Part shown: in pieces, positions 7,068-13,389 of the stretch
Position numbering within the stretch: the stretch's first letter is position 1
How the letters are laid out: each line of letters starts with the position of its first letter
Origin: an uncultured Erysipelotrichaceae bacterium
GTDB lineage: Bacteria; Bacillota_I; Bacilli_A; RFN20; CAG-826
Direction: 5' to 3'
Assembly: GCA_902799855.1 (NCBI GenBank)
Contig: CADCCA010000035.1
Location: forward strand, 1-17,494
DNA: 17,494 bases
Position numbers and translations under genes: made by a program
The notes under the pieces: model-generated
Told to the model about the DNA's origin: nothing
The model's input: the letters and a program-made list of their open reading frames with translations, nothing else
Databases searched by the model: none

Positions 7068-7143
7068 TATATTTATATTCAATGTAGGAAACCCTTATAT
7101 AGCAAAAAACTATCAAAAAAAGGTTAATTCCATATTTTTTTTG

Positions 7144-7170
7144 CAAAAATAGGCAATTGAAATATTTTTG
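7144..7170. repeat. Inverted repeat overlapping the putative Fic promoter
   Basis: CAAAAATA (7144-7151) is repeated inverted as TATTTTTG (7163-7170), with the small palindrome CAATTG between. A second, competing pairing is possible: TATCAAAAA (7111-7119) with TTTTTGATA (7165-7173). The rest of the 140-base gap after the antiporter is A/T-rich, and I see no convincing terminator in it. The composition makes chance pairing easy. Confidence 0.35.
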
Positions 7171-7199
7171 ATAATGGTCCATACTAGAAGCATAAGAGG
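7157..7199 (+). promoter_or_regulatory. Probable promoter and ribosome binding site of the Fic gene
   Basis: TTGAAA (7157-7162), a 17-base spacer and a weak CATACT (7180-7185). AGAGG (7195-7199) is the ribosome binding site, eight bases before the ATG at 7208. Confidence 0.45.
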
Positions 7200-7207
7200 T
7201 ACATACT

Positions 7208-8248
7208 ATGCGAATGTTTGACTTACAGGGTGTAGTCAATAGTCTTTTGACCAACCCTAACATTGTTTCTTTGCTTAATTCTATTGAATTATACAAGGGA
7301 AAAACCACATCAGTTCACAAACTCAAAAAGGTTGAAAAACTCTCCGAGCTCGCCTACATCAGTGGTACAGAAGCGAGCTGTGCGATGGGTTCATTATTCA
7401 TCGGTGATGACAGAATTAAAGCCTTATTAGTGAAAGGCCAATCACCAGAAACCTATCAAGAGTTTGTTTTTAATGGCTACTACAAAGCCCTCAGATTCGT
7501 CGACGAATGCTATAAATACCAACCATTCGATCGTTCATTCATTTCTACATTACATTACTATTTATATAAGGACTATAATCCAGAGATGGGTGGTCAATAC
7601 AAAGACTCAGTTAATTACATTCAAGAAAGAATGACTGATGGTTCCATGAGAACAATCTTTGTGACCGCTGATCCAGCTGCGGTTCCACAATTACTTGATA
7701 ACTTGGTTTATCAATACAATTTAGCGGCCCAAAATGAAGAAACAAATAAGCTCGTTCTTATTCTTGCCTTCATGCTTGATTTCATCTGCATTCACCCATT
7801 CAATAGAGCGAATGGTCGTGTCGCCCGCTTAATTATGAATTTCTTAATGAAGAAATACGGTTACGATATCGGCAACTATTTCTCCATCCCATATGTCATG
7901 AGACAACGCTTCTCCGACTACGTTGATGCTTTTGAAGCATCCAGCAAAGGTTGGGAAGACAATGAAAATGATTACACACAATTCGTTGCCTACATGCTCA
8001 AATGTATCTTAGAAGCTTATCGTAAACTCGATTACATCATGGAAGCCAACACCAGCGAAGGCAATACCATCGATAAGGTTTTAAAGATCATCAATGACAG
8101 CGCTAAACCAATTAGCAAACGCGTTATTGAAAACGTTTTATACGCGACAAGCTCTGCCACAATTGAAAAAGCTTTAGCGGACTTAGTGAAAGATAATAGA
8201 GTACAAATCATCGCTAGAGGCAGATACTCTAAATACTTTAGGATTTAA
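7208..8248 (+). CDS. Fic domain protein with C-terminal winged helix and an altered active-site motif
   Basis: A 346-residue Fic-fold protein. Fic enzymes usually transfer AMP or another nucleotide-derived group to a hydroxyl of a target protein. An N-terminal helical part (about 1-90) is followed by the flap and core, with the Fic loop HPFNRANGRVARL at residues 196-208. The catalytic H196, N202, G203 and R204 are present. The acidic residue that holds Mg2+ in HPFx(D/E)GNGR is replaced by R200, and the next Gly by A201. The N-terminal inhibitory motif (S/T)xxxE(G/N) is not clearly present either. The nearest match, ISGTEAS, departs from it. A winged-helix domain fills about residues 285-346, as in many Fic proteins that may regulate their own genes. 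The ATG has a good ribosome binding site. The EF-G-like gene begins 18 nt downstream. Activity could be altered or lost. Confidence 0.9.
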   Translation: MRMFDLQGVVNSLLTNPNIVSLLNSIELYKGKTTSVHKLKKVEKLSELAYISGTEASCAMGSLFIGDDRIKALLVKGQSPETYQEFVFNGYYKALRFVDECYKYQPFDRSFISTLHYYLYKDYNPEMGGQYKDSVNYIQERMTDGSMRTIFVTADPAAVPQLLDNLVYQYNLAAQNEETNKLVLILAFMLDFICIHPFNRANGRVARLIMNFLMKKYGYDIGNYFSIPYVMRQRFSDYVDAFEASSKGWEDNENDYTQFVAYMLKCILEAYRKLDYIMEANTSEGNTIDKVLKIINDSAKPISKRVIENVLYATSSATIEKALADLVKDNRVQIIARGRYSKYFRI

Positions 8249-8266
8249 TAGGAGATATTAATATAT

Positions 8267-10318
8267 ATGGCAAATTATGATGCAAAAAATATCAGAAACG
8301 TCGTGATTTTAGGTCACCAATCTTCTGGTAAAACCACATTAGCGGAATCTCTCGCCTTCATCACCAACTTAATTCCTCAAAAGGGTGAAGTCGAAAAGAA
8401 AAACACCATCAGTGACTACACTGTTGATGAACAAAAAAGAGGTGGTTCTATTCAAACATCCATTATTCCTCTTGAATATAAGAATCACAAAATCAATATT
8501 ATCGATGTTCCAGGTAATGATGACTTCATCTCTGAATACATCGGTGTCTTAGGCGCAGTTAAGGGTGCGGTCTTAGTGATTGATGCCTCCATCGGTGTCC
8601 AAGTCGGTACAGTTAAACACTGGAACCAATTAAGAAAACGCGGTATCCCAACCTTCATCTTTGTCAACAAAGCTGATAAAGAAAACGTCGTCTTCGATGA
8701 TTTATTAAATGAAATCCGCGAACAATTAGGTAAAAACGCCATCCCATTCTGTTACCCATTAGGTCATGGTGATGGATTTGATGGCTTCGCCAATGTCGTT
8801 GACTTAAAAGCCAGAAAACTCAATGGTAAGAAGTGTGAAGACGCTCCTATCCATGATGATAAGAAAGATAAGATTTTCGAACTTCATAACATGATTAGTG
8901 AAGAAGTCGCGAAAGTCGATGATGCTTTATTAGAAAAATTCTTCTCCGGTGAAGAATTCACAGTCCAAGAAGTTCATGATTCTTTAAGAAAGCTCGTCTT
9001 AGCGGGTGAATTAATCCCAGTCTTAGTTGGTAGCGCTACTAAGAATATCGGCTGCGAAACCATGCTTGATATGTTCATTGATTACTTACCAAGCCCAGCG
9101 GATTTAAAACCATACGAAGCCAAAGATGATAATGGTAATCCTGTCACACGTGAAACAAAAGATAGCGAACCATTCTCAGCCTATGTCTTCAAGACCATCG
9201 TTGATCCATATTCAGGCACAATTAACATCGTTAAAGTTAATTCTGGTGTCTTAAAAGCCGGTGATGAAGTCTACGTTGGTAGAGGCACACAAAGAGTGTC
9301 CATGCTCTATCAAATGACTGGTAAGAAACTCGATTCCATTCAAGAAGTTCACGCTGGTGATATCGCCGCTATTACAAGACTTGAAGGTGTTAGTAGTGGT
9401 ATGACATTATCTTCACCAAAAGCGATTATTGAATATAAACCAGCCCATTATCCAACAGCGGTTATCTTCAAAGCCATTATCTTAGCTAACAAAAACGATG
9501 AATCAAAGATTGGTCCAGCCTTAGCGAAAATCCAAGCGGAAGATCCAGCCGTTGAAGTCAAACGTAATAACGAAACAAAACAATTATTATTAGGTGGCGT
9601 TTCTGATTCTCACATCAACTTCATCTTAGCCAAACTCAAAGATACATATAAGATTGATGTTTCTACAGAACCAATGAAAGTCGTTTACCGTGAATCCATC
9701 AAAGGTACAGCGGAAGGCGATGGCCGTTACGTCAAACAATCCGGTGGTAGTGGTTTCTATGGTGTTGTTAAGATGAGATTTGAACCATCAGATGAAAACG
9801 TCTTCGCAGAAGAAGTCTTCGGTGGTGCTGTTCCAAAGAACTACTTCCCAGCTGTTGAAAAAGGTTTCTTTGAAGCCCTCAATAGTGGTCCGTTAGCAGG
9901 CTTCCCAGTTATCGGTGTTAAAGGCGTCTTAGTCGATGGTAAATATCACCCAGTCGATAGTAACGAACAAGCCTTCAAAATGGCGGGTATCTTAGCCTTT
10001 AAAGATGCTTATCCAAAATGTAAGCCAATCATTCTCGAACCAATTATGAGAATTCATGTTATCGCTCCATCACAATACACAGGTGATGTCATGTCTGACT
10101 TAAATACACGTCGTGCTCGTATCCAAAACATGGAAGAACACGAAGGTATGCAAGACATTGAAGCATTAGTTCCAGAAGCCGAAATCGTTGACTATGTCAC
10201 ACAACTTAAGTCCATTACTCAAGCTTCTGGTTACTTCAACAGAGAATTCGAAACATACGAAGAAGTTCCAGAATACTTGAAAGAAAAAGTCATTAAAGAA
10301 AACAAAATCAATCAATAA
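8267..10318 (+). CDS. EF-G-like translational GTPase (EF-G paralogue type)
   Basis: A 683-residue protein with the EF-G domain order: GTPase, beta-barrel, and domains III, IV and V. The GTPase motifs are GHQSSGKT (16-23), the switch I part RGGSIQTS in place of RGITI, DVPGNDDF (80-87), NKAD (134-137) and GSATKN (the SA position). Domain IV shows the EF-G-like DGKYHPVDSNEQAF. The His that activates water in ordinary EF-G (DTPGHVDF) is Asn84 here. With the altered switch I this marks it as one of the EF-G-like paralogues rather than the main fusA product. These paralogues may act in ribosome recycling, tolerance to inhibitors or stress; nothing here decides between them. GGAGA lies about 11-12 bases before the ATG. 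It is co-directional with the Fic gene and closed by a strong terminator. Confidence 0.88.
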   Translation: MANYDAKNIRNVVILGHQSSGKTTLAESLAFITNLIPQKGEVEKKNTISDYTVDEQKRGGSIQTSIIPLEYKNHKINIIDVPGNDDFISEYIGVLGAVKGAVLVIDASIGVQVGTVKHWNQLRKRGIPTFIFVNKADKENVVFDDLLNEIREQLGKNAIPFCYPLGHGDGFDGFANVVDLKARKLNGKKCEDAPIHDDKKDKIFELHNMISEEVAKVDDALLEKFFSGEEFTVQEVHDSLRKLVLAGELIPVLVGSATKNIGCETMLDMFIDYLPSPADLKPYEAKDDNGNPVTRETKDSEPFSAYVFKTIVDPYSGTINIVKVNSGVLKAGDEVYVGRGTQRVSMLYQMTGKKLDSIQEVHAGDIAAITRLEGVSSGMTLSSPKAIIEYKPAHYPTAVIFKAIILANKNDESKIGPALAKIQAEDPAVEVKRNNETKQLLLGGVSDSHINFILAKLKDTYKIDVSTEPMKVVYRESIKGTAEGDGRYVKQSGGSGFYGVVKMRFEPSDENVFAEEVFGGAVPKNYFPAVEKGFFEALNSGPLAGFPVIGVKGVLVDGKYHPVDSNEQAFKMAGILAFKDAYPKCKPIILEPIMRIHVIAPSQYTGDVMSDLNTRRARIQNMEEHEGMQDIEALVPEAEIVDYVTQLKSITQASGYFNREFETYEEVPEYLKEKVIKENKINQ

Positions 10319-10336
10319 TGACTGATATTAAGAATC

Positions 10337-10363
10337 GAGGGAAGCAATTCCCTCTTTTCTTTT
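10337..10363 (+). terminator. Rho-independent terminator
   Basis: GAGGGAA (10337-10343) pairs with TTCCCTC (10348-10354) across a GCAA tetraloop and is followed by TTTTCTTTT. It ends the Fic/EF-G-like transcript. Confidence 0.9.
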
Positions 10364-10389
10364 GAAAAGAAATATAAGAAAATACTCTT

Positions 10390-11079
10390 ATGAAATTCTT
10401 ATTAACTAATGATGATGGCTATAATAAATTACTCAAATATGGTGACGTCACAATTGTTGCCCCTTTTGAGCACATGTCCGCAAAAAGCGCTTCTATCACA
10501 TTGGGTGATTGGTTAAAAGTTGATCAAATTGATGAACATACCTATGCAGTACATGGCACACCTACAGATTGTGCTTCTTTAGCCTTAGGTGGTTTATTCA
10601 TCGATTGTGACATTGTTGTATCGGGATGTAATAACGGCCCAAATCTTTCATATGATGTTTTATTAAGTGGCACGATTGGTGCCTGTTTTGGAGCGGCAGT
10701 ATTCCGCAAAAAGACTGTTGCTTTCTCCGCGCCATTTGATGATTTTTCTTGTCTCATTGAACACTTTGATGAGATATGGGAATACATAAATAAGTATAAC
10801 CTACTAAGTGAAGAATATGTTTTGAATGTTAATCTTCCTAGAGGGCCATATAAAGGCATCGCCTTAGCTAGACTATTTTATCGTAAAGATCGCTATTATT
10901 ATGATCAAAAAGGCGAGATGTATTACGCTTTAAGAGATACCCAAGAATATTTAGAAATGCCAGAAGACGCTGATTGTCGATTAGTAAAAGAAGGCTATGT
11001 TACTATCACTCCTGTTTCCCGTCTTCCATTTGATGAAAAACAATACGAAGAAATGTTAAAGAAAGTCCAGGATAAATAA
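10390..11079 (+). CDS. SurE-like nucleotidase/phosphatase with a shortened N-terminus
   Basis: A 229-residue member of the SurE family: metal-dependent phosphatases acting on nucleoside 5'/3'-monophosphates. The metal-binding NDDG is at residues 7-10, the VAPFEHMSAKSASIT block follows, and SGCNNGPNLSYDVLLSGTIGA matches the family's Asn-rich NxGxNLGxDVxYSGTV block. HGTPTDC is also typical. One thing stands out. Between NDDG and the next strand (VTIVAP) the family normally has about 22 residues, including an AxGI..L helix; here there are only nine. The gap is in frame, so it looks like a deletion in a working frame rather than a frameshift, but an assembly error cannot be excluded. There is no clear ribosome binding site. 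It overlaps the next gene by one base. Confidence 0.85.
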   Translation: MKFLLTNDDGYNKLLKYGDVTIVAPFEHMSAKSASITLGDWLKVDQIDEHTYAVHGTPTDCASLALGGLFIDCDIVVSGCNNGPNLSYDVLLSGTIGACFGAAVFRKKTVAFSAPFDDFSCLIEHFDEIWEYINKYNLLSEEYVLNVNLPRGPYKGIALARLFYRKDRYYYDQKGEMYYALRDTQEYLEMPEDADCRLVKEGYVTITPVSRLPFDEKQYEEMLKKVQDK

Positions 11080-12131
11080 TGGTTTTCGATTTAAACGATA
11101 TTGAAACTAAAAAGCTACTAGCTATATTTGCCCAACACGAGAAAAATATCGACTACCTCATCTATTTACGTGACATTATATGGCAAAAACCCGTTACTAG
11201 TGGTGATTCCATCAAAGGTGAAAACCAATATCAAAAAAGAGATTATCTATTTAACGAATTAGAAAAAGTTCGTCCTTTTCCTAATGAATTTATCAAAAAG
11301 AATATCAAATGGGACAGCCAACTTTTAAGAGTGGATGATTTCTTGAATAATCCATATCTAAAAGCCCTTTCTAATATCTCATTTAATAAAGATGATTGGT
11401 CATTAATAAATAATAAAATATCCGCTTATTCTATCTTCCCATATGAAGAAGAATATCATTATGGTCCTAACTACAATCTAAAAATGAATTTAGGCTATTT
11501 TGATAAGGATTATATTTATCCTTCAATTTCTCTATGCGGTAATGAATGGATGTCACTAAATCCTTATGAAATAAGAACAATGGAAAACGCCATTATCACC
11601 GCAAAAGGTAAAGTCTTAACTTTAGGTTTAGGCCTTGGCTATTACGCCTATATGGTCCATTTAAAAGAGGAAGTAAAAGAAGTACATATCGTGGAGATGG
11701 ATAAAGACCTCATTAAAATATTCAACGAATATCTCCTTCCTTTATTCCCTTATAAAGAAAAGATTCATATCCATAAAGCGGACGCTTTGATATTTGCTAA
11801 ATCTATCAAAGATAGAGATTATGATTTTATATTTTCTGATCTCTGGCATGATGTTGGTGATGGTTTACCAATGTATTTATCACTAAAGGAAATATTCAAT
11901 AAATTCTCCTATACTCAATGCCATTATTGGATTGAAGGTGACTTAGTCACATATCTAAGAATGATTGTTATCTCGGTCATAAGAGACCAATATTATCAAG
12001 AAGATGATAGTGATTACGATGAAATCAGAAGAATCATCAAAACAAATCTAAATCAATACACCGTTAAAAACAGCTATGACATTGACGCTTTATTAAGTAT
12101 CAAGGGTCTCAATAAACTCCTATTCAAATAA
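11079..12131 (+). CDS. SAM-dependent methyltransferase-like protein
   Basis: A 350-residue protein. Its C-terminal half (about 165-300) has a class I Rossmann methyltransferase layout. The SAM-binding glycine loop is LGLGLGYYAYM (G183, G185, G187), an acidic residue ends strand 2 (E206 in VEMDKD), KADAL covers the adenine-side loop, and D254 ends DFIFSDLW. Spermidine-synthase-like proteins share this look, but the aminopropyltransferase signatures are not evident. The N-terminal 165 residues are polar and helical and match nothing I know. Its ATG overlaps the last base of the SurE-like stop codon (TAATG), so the pair is translationally coupled. The substrate is unknown. Confidence 0.72.
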   Translation: MVFDLNDIETKKLLAIFAQHEKNIDYLIYLRDIIWQKPVTSGDSIKGENQYQKRDYLFNELEKVRPFPNEFIKKNIKWDSQLLRVDDFLNNPYLKALSNISFNKDDWSLINNKISAYSIFPYEEEYHYGPNYNLKMNLGYFDKDYIYPSISLCGNEWMSLNPYEIRTMENAIITAKGKVLTLGLGLGYYAYMVHLKEEVKEVHIVEMDKDLIKIFNEYLLPLFPYKEKIHIHKADALIFAKSIKDRDYDFIFSDLWHDVGDGLPMYLSLKEIFNKFSYTQCHYWIEGDLVTYLRMIVISVIRDQYYQEDDSDYDEIRRIIKTNLNQYTVKNSYDIDALLSIKGLNKLLFK

Positions 12132-12140
12132 AAGATACAC

Positions 12141-12165
12141 ATTCCTTAAAGGAATTTGTTATACT
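12141..12165 (+). promoter_or_regulatory. Short palindrome and extended -10 promoter
   Basis: ATTCC/GGAAT around TTAAA (12141-12155) can form a weak hairpin at the end of the previous gene. It is followed at once by TTTGTTATACTTTT. Within that lies TGTTATACT, an extended -10 (TATACT at 12160-12165, TGn at 12157-12159) for the STAS gene. No consensus -35 is seen. The palindrome may act as weak terminator, operator or both. Confidence 0.45.
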
Positions 12166-12184
12166 TTTAGTAGTGGTGTCACGC

Positions 12185-12213
12185 ATAGAAACGAATTTAG
12201 AATTCTTTTCTAT
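12185..12213 (+). promoter_or_regulatory. 5' leader hairpin before the STAS-kinase gene
   Basis: ATAGAAA (12185-12191) pairs with TTTCTAT (12207-12213). Inside it GAATT (12193-12197) pairs with AATTC (12201-12205) around a TAG loop, with a single C/T mismatch. It ends six bases before the ribosome binding site AAGGAG (12220-12225). It is not followed by a T run, so it is a leader structure rather than a terminator. Confidence 0.5.
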
Positions 12214-12230
12214 CCGCAGAAGGAGAACAT

Positions 12231-13388
12231 ATGAGATTTACATTAGAAGAAAAAGTTTTAACTCTTTTCATGGAAGGAGAGTTAAATTCTTATAACGCTG
12301 ATAACGTAGAAAAAGAAATCGATGAAACCATTAAAGGTCAGGCTTTCGATAAACTTGTCCTGGATTTTTCACATATTTCTTATATTTCTAGTGCAGGCTT
12401 AAGAATCATTCTTAAGTTAAAACAAAAATACAATGATATTTCCATCGTGGAAACTTCATTAGAAGTTTATGATATCTTCCAAATGACTGGTTTCGCTAAT
12501 ATCATGAACATCAAAAAAGGCTTAAAGCGCATTTACTTAAGTGGTGCAGAAATCGTTGGTGATGGTTATTACTCAACAGTCTATAGAGTGGATAAAGATA
12601 CCATCATCAAAGTCTTTAACCGCGTCAGTGATTCTGAACAAATCGAAAGAGAATTAAAACTTGCTAAACAAGCTTTCGTTTTAGGTATTCCAACTGCCAT
12701 CTCATTCGATATCGTCAAAGTGGATGATGGCAAGTTAGGTGTCCGTTATGAAATGCTTGACTGTATGTCACTTAGAAACGCCATTGTTAATTATCCAGAA
12801 AAAGAAGAAGAATACATTACAAAATACGCTGCTCTTCTTAAGAAGATGAATACCACTGAATGCCTTGATCCAAACATTCCAGATAAAAAGCAAGCCTACA
12901 TCACTAAACTTGGTAAAATTAAACAATTCTTACCAGATGATGTTAACGCTAAACTTCTCAAAATGTTCGAAGCCATTCCAGAAAGAAAAACACTTATCCA
13001 TGGTGATTGCCACTTCAAAAACATTATGGTGCAAAATGGTGAACTTTTATTAATCGATATGGATACCCTTTCTGTTGGTTATCCAATCTTTGAATTAGCA
13101 GCCCTCTACGCTCCTTATGTTGCCTTCAATGAAGATGAACCAGGAAACTCTGAAAGATTCTTCGGTATCTCTGATGAAAAGGCCGCCAAACTATACGATG
13201 AATTACTCAGTCGTTACTTCGATAAAGTCGATGATGCCATTAGAGATAAAATCAAAATCGTGGGGTACGTGCATATGATTCGCTGGACTTCTAACAATGA
13301 TCCAGACAACACTAAGAGATTAAATGGTTGCAAGGAAAGACTATTAAAACTCTTAGAAAAATATGACGACTTAGATATAGGTGCCTAG
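12231..13388 (+). CDS. STAS domain fused to an aminoglycoside-phosphotransferase-like kinase
   Basis: A 385-residue two-domain protein. Residues 1 to about 100 form a STAS domain of the SpoIIAA/RsbV kind; YISSAGLRIIL contains the candidate phospho-acceptor S53/S54. Residues about 105-385 form a kinase of the APH/protein-kinase-like fold. They show a Gly-rich nucleotide loop (GDGYYSTVY), a lysine in TIIKVF, the catalytic loop HGDCHFKN (H257, D259, N264) and the metal motif IDMD (D276, D278). APH-like enzymes phosphorylate small molecules or, rarely, proteins; the substrate cannot be read here. AAGGAG stands five bases before the ATG. The next gene, encoding phosphatase and HATPase domains, starts at the stop codon, so the two form one unit. 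The fusion suggests that STAS phosphorylation, binding and release control the kinase domain. Confidence 0.88.
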   Translation: MRFTLEEKVLTLFMEGELNSYNADNVEKEIDETIKGQAFDKLVLDFSHISYISSAGLRIILKLKQKYNDISIVETSLEVYDIFQMTGFANIMNIKKGLKRIYLSGAEIVGDGYYSTVYRVDKDTIIKVFNRVSDSEQIERELKLAKQAFVLGIPTAISFDIVKVDDGKLGVRYEMLDCMSLRNAIVNYPEKEEEYITKYAALLKKMNTTECLDPNIPDKKQAYITKLGKIKQFLPDDVNAKLLKMFEAIPERKTLIHGDCHFKNIMVQNGELLLIDMDTLSVGYPIFELAALYAPYVAFNEDEPGNSERFFGISDEKAAKLYDELLSRYFDKVDDAIRDKIKIVGYVHMIRWTSNNDPDNTKRLNGCKERLLKLLEKYDDLDIGA

Positions 13389-13389
13389 T

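Noticed and set aside
7068..7143. Terminator behind the antiporter
   Set aside because: Only A/T-run pairings with at most two G-C pairs can be drawn; none is convincing.
12865..13053. Second plus-strand frame inside the STAS-kinase gene
   Set aside because: It overlaps well-supported kinase motifs in another frame and lacks a ribosome binding site.
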